Positions 1-8,293 of a DNA stretch of 64,000 nucleotides are shown here, in pieces. Each line of letters starts with the position of its first letter. Position 1 is the first letter of the stretch. Position numbers and translations under genes: made by a program. Under the pieces are notes generated by a model, which saw nothing but the letters and a program-made list of their open reading frames with translations, was not told the origin of the DNA and did not search any database. Origin of the DNA: Solirubrobacteraceae bacterium (GTDB lineage Bacteria; Actinomycetota; Thermoleophilia; Solirubrobacterales; Solirubrobacteraceae); contig JAPSGI010000002.1 in assembly GCA_031177685.1 (NCBI GenBank), positions 1 through 64,000 of the forward strand. The letters are read 5' to 3'.

Positions 1-2
1 GC

Positions 3-116
3 GGCGACAGACGCCGCCTCGCCCGCAAAGCCACCAGATGGGCGCAAACCCAAACCCTCCACAACGCCGCCGACCAATGGGAAACCCACTTCCAAACCGC
101 CGCCCACAACAAATAA
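3..116 (+). CDS. C-terminal fragment of a glycosyltransferase (cut by window edge)
   Basis: This is the last 37 codons of a gene that begins outside the window, ending at TAA 114-116. The encoded tail (RRRLARKATRWAQTQTLHN...) matches the C-terminal helix of the three complete glycosyltransferases at 6253, 7273 and 8294 (for example KRLARKARKWAKGQTIDA), so it is a fourth paralogue. Its DNA is visibly richer in A and C (aaa, caa, acc codons) than those copies, so it has diverged in codon use or comes from another source. Function as a GT-B-type glycosyltransferase is inferred only from the resemblance of this short tail. Confidence 0.7.
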   Translation, partial: GDRRRLARKATRWAQTQTLHNAADQWETHFQTAAHNK

Positions 117-180
117 ACCGGCAGAAACCAAGAGGCCCACACGTTCCTATCGCATAACGCCTTCCCATTTGGAGAGCCAC

Positions 181-840
181 ATGCCCACCATCCCGCGCCG
201 ATACGCCAAACCCCTCGGCCTCAGCGCCCTCACCGCCATCCTCGCAACCCTCGCCCTCGCCACCCCATCCCACGCCGGCACCATCAAGGCCACCTGCAGC
301 TTCGGCGGCAACGCAAAGATCACGGACAAGGACGACGCCGGATATGGGATCCGGCTCGTTGGCGGCTCAGGGAGCTTTTTCGTCGAATCCTTTGTTGTCT
401 CGTGCTCGGGCGTGAACAAAGGCGCACCTTTCATCGATGTGATCGATGTCGCAGCTAGCGGAATCTACGACAACATAATATGTGGAACCGCCAAGGCGGT
501 CGGTAGTATAGTCGACGTAACCAAGCTTCCTTTTCCGCACGTAGGCTATAAATCGAATCTAGAACCGGCGATCGAGGGTAAGAAGTTCGCTTTAGAGTTC
601 TTTGCATGGTGGCACGGCAGTTTCTATTGGAAGGCTGACGAGTTCGCGAAACCTTCGGTGATCGAGAAAGGCATGACGAGCTCCAAAGCTCCTGATAAAG
701 CCGAGTGGGATTACGCCGGAGAGGTGCACCTGACACCTCCGGCCCCGACATCGAAACCCTTTCCGCAAGTTCCGTCAGATCCGCCGGACAACTGCGCAAA
801 AGCGATCGAGGTCAGCGGGCACATCCTCATCGACGCCTAG
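181..840 (+). CDS. Small exported protein of unknown function
   Basis: The 219-aa product starts with a typical Sec signal peptide: basic MPTIPRR, a hydrophobic stretch to about residue 28 and a likely cut after SHA. I chose ATG 181 because GGAGAG at 171-176 lies 4 nt upstream; an in-frame TTG at 169 is less likely. The mature part is about 185 residues with few cysteines, two Trp-rich turns (FAWWHGSFYW) and a Pro-rich stretch near the C-terminus. I recognise no family. Codon use is more AT-rich than downstream genes, like the fragment at the window start, which suggests that the first 850 bp share a different history. It lies 64 nt after that fragment on the same strand. Confidence 0.7.
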   Translation: MPTIPRRYAKPLGLSALTAILATLALATPSHAGTIKATCSFGGNAKITDKDDAGYGIRLVGGSGSFFVESFVVSCSGVNKGAPFIDVIDVAASGIYDNIICGTAKAVGSIVDVTKLPFPHVGYKSNLEPAIEGKKFALEFFAWWHGSFYWKADEFAKPSVIEKGMTSSKAPDKAEWDYAGEVHLTPPAPTSKPFPQVPSDPPDNCAKAIEVSGHILIDA

Positions 841-872
841 CTTTCTGCGGCTACGGTAGGTGTACCGGGGAC

Positions 873-1703
873 TCAAACCCCGTCGCGCACCCGCACGGTC
901 CATTCCCCGACGCCAGCGATCTGCAGCTTGAAGGTGCCCGCGCCGGTGAAGACGTGGCGTCCTGGGCCGCGCTTGGTCGTGCGGAAGGAGTCTCCGGACT
1001 GGCCGGCGCCCTTGAGCACGAAGCCGATGAGATGCCTGCCGCCGTTGAAGTACTCCACGGACCAGCGGCGCGAGCGCACGGTGAAGGACCTCGTGGTCTT
1101 CAAGGATGCTCCGGTTGCGGTCAGGACGACTCGGCCGTTTCCGCGGGGCAGGGCGGCGGGCTTGCAGTGGCGGCGCACGTACTCCGACAGGGGACTGCCG
1201 CTGGGCGACACGACGATCTCCACCGAGCGCAACCAGGGGATCTGCTGGCGAAGGGTCTCGGCGAGCCGGCTGCTCGTCTCGCGCGTAGCCGTGCACGCAT
1301 CGCGCTTCCCGATCGTCGCGGCCACGGTCGACCCGGAGGACGTCACCGTGACGCGGGGGTCCGCGAAGCCGAAGCGCAAGAGCGTCGCGCGTGCCATTCC
1401 GCGGGTCACACCGGCTCGCTTGCTCCGTGGCAGGCGGGTGAGGGCTCGGGCGAAGAGCTGGTTCGTCGACCCCCGCGCGCCGCTTCGTCGCCGGCCCGGC
1501 GCCGCTGCGCGCGGGTCGCGCGGCGTGCTGCGCTTCCCCTGCGGAGCTGGTCGTCCGGCGGTGGTCTTCGGTGCCGTGGGGACCGACTCGATCGACGCGG
1601 TCGGCCCCGCCGAGTCGTCGCCGCAGCCGGCTACGGGCAGTCCGACGGCGAGGGCCCCCGCCGCTACGGTCGCCGCGCGCGCGACTTTTCGCCTACCGCT
1701 CAT
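873..1703 (-). CDS. Putative lipoprotein of unknown function
   Basis: The 276-aa product has a basic start (MSGRRKVAR), a hydrophobic segment and a lipobox VAGC with Cys27, so it should be lipid-anchored outside the membrane. GGAGAA about 6 nt upstream supports ATG 1703 over the longer frame to 1898. Residues about 30-90 are Pro/Arg/Ser-rich and look like a spacer. The rest forms a two-part globular region with two Cys (RDACT, RRHCK) and a C-terminal beta-rich part (YFNGGRHLIGFVLKG, GTFKLQIAGVGEWTVRV). No family is recognised. It converges on the exported protein at 181. Confidence 0.75.
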   Translation of the reverse strand: MSGRRKVARAATVAAGALAVGLPVAGCGDDSAGPTASIESVPTAPKTTAGRPAPQGKRSTPRDPRAAAPGRRRSGARGSTNQLFARALTRLPRSKRAGVTRGMARATLLRFGFADPRVTVTSSGSTVAATIGKRDACTATRETSSRLAETLRQQIPWLRSVEIVVSPSGSPLSEYVRRHCKPAALPRGNGRVVLTATGASLKTTRSFTVRSRRWSVEYFNGGRHLIGFVLKGAGQSGDSFRTTKRGPGRHVFTGAGTFKLQIAGVGEWTVRVRDGV

Positions 1704-1807
1704 CCCCGTTCTCCGAGCACTGTCCCGCCCATCCAGAGTTGCGAACACCTGCTTGCTCAGCGAGTCTAGAGCAGCCCGCCGAAGCCATGCAAATGCTCTG
1801 ACTAATC

Positions 1808-1816
1808 TGGTACCGT
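1808..1816 (+). promoter_or_regulatory. Extended -10 promoter element, lysyl oxidase-like genes
   Basis: TGGTACCGT has the TGnTAnnnT form of an extended -10 box. It sits about 140 nt upstream of the ATG at 1955 with no gene between. Similar boxes precede the NRPS and sigma genes. No convincing -35 hexamer is seen 17 bp upstream. Confidence 0.4.
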
Positions 1817-1954
1817 TCGCGCAGGGCGGGAGCCGGGTGCTGGGCGGAGCGGGAAGCGGGAATCGCGTTCGCTGCCGACCACGGGAAGCGTTCTCCATCG
1901 CCGTTGCGCGCGGCTTGCCGACCTGAGCAAATCAATGCGGCTAAGGGAGGCACG

Positions 1955-2743
1955 ATGATCTGCAAGGAGAAATGGAAACGCGCGCTAGGGATTCTGAGCT
2001 TTGCTCTTTCCGTGGTCGCGATGATGGCGCCGTCCATGGCCGGCGCCGCGCCGAGATATCCGGACCTACGGACGCTGGAGCCCCGGTCCGTGCACCTCGG
2101 CATGACGACGGTCAACGGGGAGAGCCACTACGTCGTCCGCTTCACGAACGTAATCTGGAACGCGGGAACGGGGCCGCTGGAACTGCATGGGACGCCTCAC
2201 TTCCCCATCGACGGCCTGTTCGATGCGTCGCAGTGGATCTACGACGATACGGTCGGGGTATCGATCGAGCCGGTGGGCGCGTTTGCGTTCCATCCGAGCC
2301 ATCAGCACTTCCACTTCGACGGGTTCGCCCGCTACCAGCTGTGGAAGAAGCGCGACTACGATCGCGCCCTCGCGCGGGACTTCGCCTCTGGCAGCCCGCT
2401 GTACACGAGCCCCAAGGTGAGCTTCTGCATTCTGGATCTCACGCACGTGGATCGGTCGAGCGGGCCTCCCACGCAGGTGTACCGGACGTGCACGCCCGCG
2501 ATGGAAGGCCTCTCGCAGGGATGGGGCGACATCTACGACTACACGCTGCCTGACCAGTTCGTGGACGTCGGTCGCACCCCGCTTCCCGACGGGACGTACG
2601 TCATCAGGTCGATCGCGGATGCCGACAACGTGCTCTTCGAGAGCGCGGGGAAGGCGGATCCGGCCAAGGAGAGTCACGCCGCCAACTCGGCGGTCAAGGA
2701 GATCACGATCACCAACGGCAAGCTGGTCGTTTCCGGTACGTAG
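1955..2743 (+). CDS. Exported lysyl oxidase-like protein
   Basis: The 262-aa product has a signal peptide (to about residue 31, ...SMAGAA) and resembles the bacterial lysyl oxidase family, copper amine oxidases that oxidise lysine side chains. The diagnostic stretch HPSHQHFHFDGFARY carries the His cluster expected to bind copper, followed by a YQLW strand; a later FCILD segment and two conserved Cys (SFC, RTC) also fit the family. ATG 1955 is chosen because AAGGGAGG at 1943-1950 sits 4 nt upstream. A degenerate paralogue follows at 2831, with a hairpin between them. The product likely acts outside the cell on peptides or amines; the true substrate is unknown. Confidence 0.8.
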   Translation: MICKEKWKRALGILSFALSVVAMMAPSMAGAAPRYPDLRTLEPRSVHLGMTTVNGESHYVVRFTNVIWNAGTGPLELHGTPHFPIDGLFDASQWIYDDTVGVSIEPVGAFAFHPSHQHFHFDGFARYQLWKKRDYDRALARDFASGSPLYTSPKVSFCILDLTHVDRSSGPPTQVYRTCTPAMEGLSQGWGDIYDYTLPDQFVDVGRTPLPDGTYVIRSIADADNVLFESAGKADPAKESHAANSAVKEITITNGKLVVSGT

Positions 2744-2757
2744 GGACGTGGACGGGC

Positions 2758-2790
2758 GGCGCACCGTGGTGATCCTCACCGCGGTGCGCC
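2758..2790 (+). terminator. Inter-cistronic hairpin between the two lysyl oxidase-like genes
   Basis: A 9-bp arm GGCGCACCG (2758-2766) pairs with CGGTGCGCC (2782-2790), and an inner GGTGA/TCACC (2768-2772/2776-2780) extends it around a 3-nt loop. No T-run follows, so it may attenuate transcription or stabilise the upstream message rather than act as a full terminator. Confidence 0.5.
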
Positions 2791-2830
2791 GGCCCGACGG
2801 ATGAGTGAGACCAAGCAAGGAGCTTTTGAC

Positions 2831-3604
2831 ATGACTTTCAGACTTACACCAGGACGTGCCTGGATTGCCGGGGTGCTTGTGGCGCTCGCGGTATGCGTGG
2901 CGCCGGCGACCGCCGGGGCCGCTCCGCTATATCCCGACCTGCGTGCGCTGGGGCCGGTCAGCCTTCGTCTCACGAAGGCGACGGTCAGCGGTGAGCAGCG
3001 TCATTTCCTTCGCTTCACGGCGCAGATCTACAACGATGGCGAAGGGGCGATGGAGGTTCAGCGCACGCCGAATGCCAGTGGCCTCGCTGACCTGACGCAG
3101 CGCATCTACGAGGAGCCGGCCGGATTCCAGGAGAAGGCGATCGGGCCGGCGGTGTTCGACCCGCTCGACTTCGTCTTCCCGATTCCGCACATCTCGAAGT
3201 ACGAGCTGTGGACGGCGCGTGCGTTCGAGCGCGCGCAGGCCCGCGGCTTCACGCGTGGCCAGCCGATCGCGATCCGCGACAACGTCAGCCACTGCATCTC
3301 AGACGGGATACAGATCACGGAAGAGGGGCCGTCGATGCCCGTCTACATGACGTGCACCAAGGTGCTGAGCGGCATCTCGGTCGGTTGGGCGGATGTCACG
3401 TCCTGGTTCAACGACGAGCCGGTGATCGACCTGGGCACGAGTCCCCTGCCGGACGGGGAGTACGTAGTCCGCGCCATCGCCGACCCTGAGAACCGGCTGT
3501 ACGAAAGCGCGGAGAAGAGCGATCCGGCCCGCGAAAGCCAGATCGCGAATTCCGGCAGCACGTTCTTCCGCCTGATCGGCGGACAGTTCGCCGGCATCGA
3601 GTAG
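2831..3604 (+). CDS. Degenerate lysyl oxidase-like exported protein
   Basis: This 257-aa protein is a tandem paralogue of the product at 1955. They share the export signal ending in GAAP, the YPDLR.L start of the mature part, YELW/YQLW, a late Cys pair and the motif LPDG.YV.R.IAD followed by N.L.ES. The copper-binding stretch is not conserved: where the first copy has HPSHQHFHFDGF, this one has FDPLDFVFPIPH, losing most of the His cluster. ATG 2831 has AAGGAG (2817-2822) 8 nt upstream; an in-frame ATG at 2801 has no such site. It probably has a non-catalytic or altered role. The gene ends in a GC-rich hairpin. Confidence 0.75.
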   Translation: MTFRLTPGRAWIAGVLVALAVCVAPATAGAAPLYPDLRALGPVSLRLTKATVSGEQRHFLRFTAQIYNDGEGAMEVQRTPNASGLADLTQRIYEEPAGFQEKAIGPAVFDPLDFVFPIPHISKYELWTARAFERAQARGFTRGQPIAIRDNVSHCISDGIQITEEGPSMPVYMTCTKVLSGISVGWADVTSWFNDEPVIDLGTSPLPDGEYVVRAIADPENRLYESAEKSDPARESQIANSGSTFFRLIGGQFAGIE

Positions 3605-3621
3605 TAGGACGACGGTCTTCC

Positions 3622-3651
3622 GGGGGGTTCGCCGTGCGCGGCGAGCCCCCC
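3622..3651 (+). terminator. GC-rich terminator-like hairpin
   Basis: GGGGGGTTCGCC (3622-3633) pairs with GGCGAGCCCCCC (3640-3651) with one G-T wobble and a 6-nt loop, 18 nt after the stop at 3604. No clear T-run follows. Confidence 0.5.
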
Positions 3652-3754
3652 GAGAGGACCCAACAAAACTGACCGTCATGTTTGAGGGCCCTCCCACGTT
3701 CTTTCGGCAGCGGGAAGGTGCAAACGGGCCGCCGAGCTCGAGAGAGGCGACGGA

Positions 3755-6244
3755 ATGTCACGCATGACAAATCGCTGGACGGTTGGAGTCCTCACGCTCA
3801 TCACGGCATGCGCTGTCGGCATGCCGGCGGCCGCGCACGCTCAGGCTCAGCAGAAGCCGACGATCGTCGTCAACACGACGCGAGACATCGTCCCCGACAC
3901 CGACATCGTCGAGCACACGGTGACCCCGACTGTGGGGCTCCACCCCTACGCGGCGGCGTGCCTGGGATACGAGAGCGCGAGCGGCTCGACAGACGGTGGG
4001 GCGCGAGGCGTCCTTCGCAGGACGGAGGACGACCTCAACACCGACAACCCCCCGGGCACTTTCCCCGCCATCCCAGATGTGGGACCAGTGTCCTCGGAGA
4101 CGAAGCTCACGCATCGCTGCTCGCTGCGGATGGCGCTCGCGCTTGCCCCCGCGCTGAGGAACAGCACCGTCGCCGGCATCGGCAGCAGCCTCACCGGCAA
4201 CAACGTTCTCATCGCCTTCGATCTGCCGGACCCGACCGACCGCACCATCGAGCTCGCGGCGAACGCCGCGCCTCTTCCGGCGCTCGTCGATCCCCTCGGG
4301 CTCCCGTTGAATCGCACCGGATCGATCGAGATCGACGGGTGCGCCCGGATCGATGCCGGCTCCGACAAGCCGTGCGTCGACATCAAGCTGCCGTTCGTCT
4401 CGCTGAACGTTCCGGGAATCACCTCCGCCGGCCCGCGCGACCTTCGCCCCGGCCTGGTCGTCGCCGCGCCCAACGTGACGATCAAGCGGCTGGCCTTCCT
4501 GGGAGGGGCCCCCGCGATCGCGTCCGTGCCGAGCCCGATGAACCGCTCCCCGACGGGGCCCACGCTCGTGGAGACGAGCAACAACCTCCAGGTCAAGAGC
4601 TCCTACTTCGGAATGGACCGCAACGGGGCGATGCAGGATTCCTACGCGCCCCAGGTCGGCATCCTGCTTTCGAGCAGCGACGCGCTCGTGGGCGGGGCGA
4701 ATGGCCGCAACGTCTTCGCGACGGGCGGCTTGGGCGTCCTGATCGCGGGCGGGGCGAACAACAAGGTCCAGGGCAACTGGTTCGCCACGGGCGGCGACGG
4801 GCGCGCGCTGTCTGCGAATGCCGACGTCGAGCCTCTCGGCACGGCGATCCGCGTCACCGGCGCGCGCCTCGATCCCGACCGCCTCGACGAGCTCGTCTTC
4901 GGGGTCAGCGAGGTCAACGCGGTGGACAACCCCGTGCCCGACGACGCCGCGGCTCCGGTCCTCGGCGCGGGCGACACCGGAGCGGCCAGCGTGGTCGGAA
5001 CCGGCAATCTCATCGGTGGCGCGCGCGCGGCGGGCGTCTCGCCCGACAGCTGCGTGAACCCCTGCAACGTGATTGCGTCGACGGCTGGAGCGGGGATCGA
5101 CATAGGCGGCCCCGGGCCGCGCGCGTTCCAAGTCGCGGGCGGAGTCGGCGACGTGCCCGCTCCGTCGAAGACCTCCATCCAGGGAAACCGGATCGGCCTC
5201 GACAACGATGGCCGCGTGGCGGGCACCGGTGCCCTGGATGCCGAGCCCGGGATCTGGGTGCGCAACGACGGAGTCGAGACCAAGATCGGCGGCAAGGATC
5301 AGGAGTCAAACGTCATCTCCCACAGCGGTGACGCGGGAGTCCTGGTCGACGAAAGCGCCGGCAAGCGGACTGTGATCGAGCGCAACACCGGCCGCGGAAA
5401 CCGCGGAATGCTCATCGACGTGGGCACTCCCGGCGCCGGCAACCCGCCCGACGGGCCGAGCGGCGGAGTGCAGGCTCCTGAGATCGCGTCGGCGACGCCC
5501 GCCCGGATAAGCGGCACCGCACCTCAGGGATCGGCGATTCACCTGTACCTGGTCCCCGCCGGCGCCGAGCACTCGTCCGGACGCGGTGACGTGGAGCGAT
5601 TCCTGGCATCCGCGACAGCCCGCTCCGACGGCACGTGGGGCGTGGACATGCCGGCGGGCGCGTTGAGCGTGGGCCGCAAGGTGACCGCGACGGCGAACGG
5701 TCCTCGGGGGCTCGGTACGTCCGAGCTGGGCCCGAACCGCACGGTGGCCGAGATCCAGGTCTCGACACCCGCGCCGCCGCCACCGCCCCCGCCGCCGCCG
5801 CCCCCGCCGCCGCCCCCGCCGCCGCCCCCGTCGCGCGACCGCGAGGCTCCCACGCTGGTCGCCGTCTTCGGCCAGCCGGCGTCCTCGCCGCGAGCCCAGA
5901 GCCGTCCGCTGACGGTTCCGCTCCCGAGGAGCGTCGCCGGCCAGGCCACCGACCGCTCGGGCGTCAAGCGAGTGGACGTGGCGCTGGCCCTGCCCATCGG
6001 CAAGGCCAGGCCGCGGCGCAAGCAGGCGTGCCGGTTCGTCGACTTCCGGCGCGCGCGCTACGTGCGGCGCGACTGCGCGAAGCCGCTGTTCGCCAAGGCC
6101 AGGGGAACGGCCTCCTGGCGCCTGCCGGTGTCGCGCAAGGTCCGCAGGGTGCTGCGCAAGCGGCGCCAGTACGTGCTCTACGTGCGCACCACCGACAGGG
6201 TGGGCAACTCGGTCGTCCGCACGATGAAGGTCAGGTTCCGTTAG
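3755..6244 (+). CDS. Large exported beta-helix-like protein with polyproline linker
   Basis: The 829-aa product has a signal peptide cut near AHA/QAQ (residues 25-31). Residues about 120-560 carry recurring GxxNxI, xxNVI and IxGNxxG turns typical of right-handed parallel beta-helices, preceded by a CSLRMAL segment similar to the CSLREA motif found at the start of such exported proteins. Residues 674-692 are 19 consecutive prolines encoded by a GCC/CCG-rich tract. The last 130 residues form a basic Ig-like domain (DRSGVKRVDVAL ... YVRTTDRVGNSV). AGAGAGG at 3741-3747 supports ATG 3755. It is probably a cell-surface or secreted carbohydrate-interacting protein; no catalytic residues could be assigned. 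A glycosyltransferase starts 8 nt later, suggesting cotranscription. Confidence 0.8.
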   Translation: MSRMTNRWTVGVLTLITACAVGMPAAAHAQAQQKPTIVVNTTRDIVPDTDIVEHTVTPTVGLHPYAAACLGYESASGSTDGGARGVLRRTEDDLNTDNPPGTFPAIPDVGPVSSETKLTHRCSLRMALALAPALRNSTVAGIGSSLTGNNVLIAFDLPDPTDRTIELAANAAPLPALVDPLGLPLNRTGSIEIDGCARIDAGSDKPCVDIKLPFVSLNVPGITSAGPRDLRPGLVVAAPNVTIKRLAFLGGAPAIASVPSPMNRSPTGPTLVETSNNLQVKSSYFGMDRNGAMQDSYAPQVGILLSSSDALVGGANGRNVFATGGLGVLIAGGANNKVQGNWFATGGDGRALSANADVEPLGTAIRVTGARLDPDRLDELVFGVSEVNAVDNPVPDDAAAPVLGAGDTGAASVVGTGNLIGGARAAGVSPDSCVNPCNVIASTAGAGIDIGGPGPRAFQVAGGVGDVPAPSKTSIQGNRIGLDNDGRVAGTGALDAEPGIWVRNDGVETKIGGKDQESNVISHSGDAGVLVDESAGKRTVIERNTGRGNRGMLIDVGTPGAGNPPDGPSGGVQAPEIASATPARISGTAPQGSAIHLYLVPAGAEHSSGRGDVERFLASATARSDGTWGVDMPAGALSVGRKVTATANGPRGLGTSELGPNRTVAEIQVSTPAPPPPPPPPPPPPPPPPPPPSRDREAPTLVAVFGQPASSPRAQSRPLTVPLPRSVAGQATDRSGVKRVDVALALPIGKARPRRKQACRFVDFRRARYVRRDCAKPLFAKARGTASWRLPVSRKVRRVLRKRRQYVLYVRTTDRVGNSVVRTMKVRFR
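5774..5830 (+). repeat. Polyproline-coding low-complexity tract
   Basis: Fifty-seven bases of CCG/CCC/CCA codons encode 19 prolines in a row within the beta-helix gene. It separates the helix domain from the C-terminal domain and probably acts as a stiff spacer across the cell wall. Such tracts are prone to length change and stall ribosomes without EF-P. Confidence 0.9.
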
Positions 6245-6252
6245 CCGGTCCC

Positions 6253-7266
6253 ATGCGCCTCGGTGTCGCCTGGATGGACTGCCAGAACGCGTACTACCGC
6301 GCGGTCGACCCCATGCGCGCGATGGAACGGCGTGGACACGAGGTGAGCTGGCCCAGCGACCGTCGCGGCTATGCGGACGTACGCGAGCTCGACGGCTGCG
6401 ACGTGGTGCACGTGTACCGGCGCATCAGCCAGCCCGACGTGCTCGAGCACCTGAAGCAACGGGGCATACCCATCACCTACGACAACGACGACGACTCCTC
6501 GGCCACGCCCAAGCAGAGCCCCGAGTACAGGAATCGTCGCGGCCTGCAGGGGGCGTCGCGTTTCGCGGCGCAGATCAAGGTGGCGCGCACGGCCAGCGTC
6601 TGCACCACGACGAGCGAGGTGCTGGCCGACAAGTACCGGGCCGCGGGCGTGGAGCGCGTCGAGGTGATCGGCAACTACCTAAACCCGGACACCGAGCGGC
6701 CCGCCAACCGCCATGCGGGCATCGTCATCGGCTGGATCGCGGCGCTCGAGCACCGCGCGGACGCGGCGCACATCCGCCTCGCCGAGGCGCTGGAGGCGGT
6801 GCTCGCCAAGCATCCCGAGGTTCGCGTCGAGTGCATCGGGGTGAACCTCGGGCTCTCGCAGCGCTACCGGCACGACGAGTTCGTCGACTTCAAGCTCCTT
6901 CCCCGGCGCATCGCGGGCTTCGACGTCGGCATCGCGCCGCTGACCGACATCCCCTTCAATCGCAGCCGGTCCGACATCAAGGTCAAGGAGTACGCCGCGT
7001 CCGGGGTCCCGTGGGTGGCTTCGCCGGTGGGCCCGTACGCCGGGCTGGGCGAAGACCAGGGCGGGATCCTCGCGCCGGACGACGGCTGGTTCGAGGCGCT
7101 CGATCGCCTGGTGTCGAGCCGCAAGGAGCGCAAGCGGCTGGCGCGCAAGGCACGTAAGTGGGCCAAGGGACAGACCATCGACGCGGTGGCCGAGCGCTGG
7201 GAACGCGTCTTCGCGGAGGCGGCGAGCGGCGCGGCGCGTGCTCCCGCGGTCGCGGTCTCGAAGTAG
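6253..7266 (+). CDS. Glycosyltransferase, paralogue 1
   Basis: The 337-aa protein looks like a GT-B fold (GT4-like) glycosyltransferase. The N-terminal half begins MRLGVAW, has ERRGHEV and GCDVVHVYRR, and an acidic DNDDD at 77-81 after PITY. The C-terminal half has RSDIKVKEYAASGVPW (about 238-254), equivalent to the E-containing donor-binding loop of GT4 enzymes, and a GWFEALD...RKERKRLARKARKWAKGQ helix. The start ATG lies 8 nt after the beta-helix gene stop and the next paralogue starts 6 nt after its end, so these form one operon. Donor and acceptor are unknown; the neighbours suggest a surface glycan or a glycosylated product. Confidence 0.75.
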   Translation: MRLGVAWMDCQNAYYRAVDPMRAMERRGHEVSWPSDRRGYADVRELDGCDVVHVYRRISQPDVLEHLKQRGIPITYDNDDDSSATPKQSPEYRNRRGLQGASRFAAQIKVARTASVCTTTSEVLADKYRAAGVERVEVIGNYLNPDTERPANRHAGIVIGWIAALEHRADAAHIRLAEALEAVLAKHPEVRVECIGVNLGLSQRYRHDEFVDFKLLPRRIAGFDVGIAPLTDIPFNRSRSDIKVKEYAASGVPWVASPVGPYAGLGEDQGGILAPDDGWFEALDRLVSSRKERKRLARKARKWAKGQTIDAVAERWERVFAEAASGAARAPAVAVSK

Positions 7267-7272
7267 GTCGCG

Positions 7273-8283
7273 ATGCACCTGGGGGTAGTCGGCCTGGCGA
7301 ACGCGAACGCGTACTACCGCGCGATCTATCCGCTGCGCGAGATGGAGCGCCGCGGTCACGAGGTCGTGTGGCCGCTGGACTGGAGCGGGACGCCTGCTCC
7401 CACGCACTTCGCCGGCTGCGACGTGGTGCACGTCTACCGGCGCGCGGACGACGAGGCGCGCGCGCTCGTCGCGGGCCTGACGCGCAGCGGCATCCCGATC
7501 ACGTATGACAACGACGACGACTTCACCGCGACCCCCAAGCAGAGTCCCGCCTACAAGGACACCGGCGGGCTGCGAGGCCAGGCCTACTTCTCGGCCACCA
7601 CGAAGATGGCCCGCGTGGCGCAGACCTTCACGACGACCAGCGACGTGCTGGCGGAGAAGTACAGAAGCGCGGGCGTGGAGGAGATCGAGGTGATCGCAAA
7701 CGCGCTGGCGTCTGACGTGTCGCGCCCGACGAACCGGCACCGGGGGGTGGTGGTCGGCTGGATCGCGGCCGCCGAGCACCAGGCCGACCTGGCGCGGATC
7801 GGCATCGTCGACGCGCTCGAGCGCCTGGTCGCCCGCCACGCGGACGTCCGCGTCGAGTGCATCGGCGTAGACCTCAAGCTCAGGGAGCGCTACCGCCACG
7901 ACCCAGACGTCGACTTCGAAGAGCTGCCGCGCCGCATCGCCGGCTTCGACATCGGCATCGCGCCCCTGGCAAACATCCCCTGGAACCGCAGCCGGTCCGA
8001 CATAAAGCTCAAGGAGTACGCCGCCTCAGGCGTCCCATGGCTGGCCTCGCCCGTCGGCCCGTACGCACGGCTCGGCGAGGGCGAAGGCGGGCGGCTCGTG
8101 CCCGACGACGGCTGGTTCGAGGCACTGGACCGGCTGGTGTCGAACCGCAGGGAGCGCAAGCGGCTGGCGCGCAAGGCGCGCAAGTGGGCCAAGGGACAGA
8201 CGATCGACGCCGTGGCCGATCGCTGGGAAGCCGTGTTCGTCGACGCGGCGTCCAGCGGCATGCGGGGCGGCTCGCCCAGCTAG
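7273..8283 (+). CDS. Glycosyltransferase, paralogue 2
   Basis: The 336-aa product is a close copy of the enzyme at 6253, with GCDVVHVYRR, GIPITYDNDDD (79-83), TPKQSP, NRSRSDIKLKEYAASGVPW and the basic C-terminal helix. The pair is tandem with 6 nt between them and clearly arose by duplication. It converges on paralogue 3 (8294) with 10 bp between stops. Differences concentrate at residues 36-70, a region that often contacts the acceptor in GT-B enzymes, so the copies may use different acceptors; this is inference. Confidence 0.75.
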   Translation: MHLGVVGLANANAYYRAIYPLREMERRGHEVVWPLDWSGTPAPTHFAGCDVVHVYRRADDEARALVAGLTRSGIPITYDNDDDFTATPKQSPAYKDTGGLRGQAYFSATTKMARVAQTFTTTSDVLAEKYRSAGVEEIEVIANALASDVSRPTNRHRGVVVGWIAAAEHQADLARIGIVDALERLVARHADVRVECIGVDLKLRERYRHDPDVDFEELPRRIAGFDIGIAPLANIPWNRSRSDIKLKEYAASGVPWLASPVGPYARLGEGEGGRLVPDDGWFEALDRLVSNRRERKRLARKARKWAKGQTIDAVADRWEAVFVDAASSGMRGGSPS

Positions 8284-8293
8284 GCGTCGCGAA

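Noticed and set aside
705-1769. Long plus-strand frames across the lipoprotein gene
   Set aside because: They are Arg/Gly/Ala-rich shadows of the 873-1703 gene, which has a lipobox and a ribosome site.
3682-5331. 549-codon frame overlapping the beta-helix gene
   Set aside because: Composition is Arg/His/Pro-rich with no motifs; the beta-helix frame has signal peptide and repeats.
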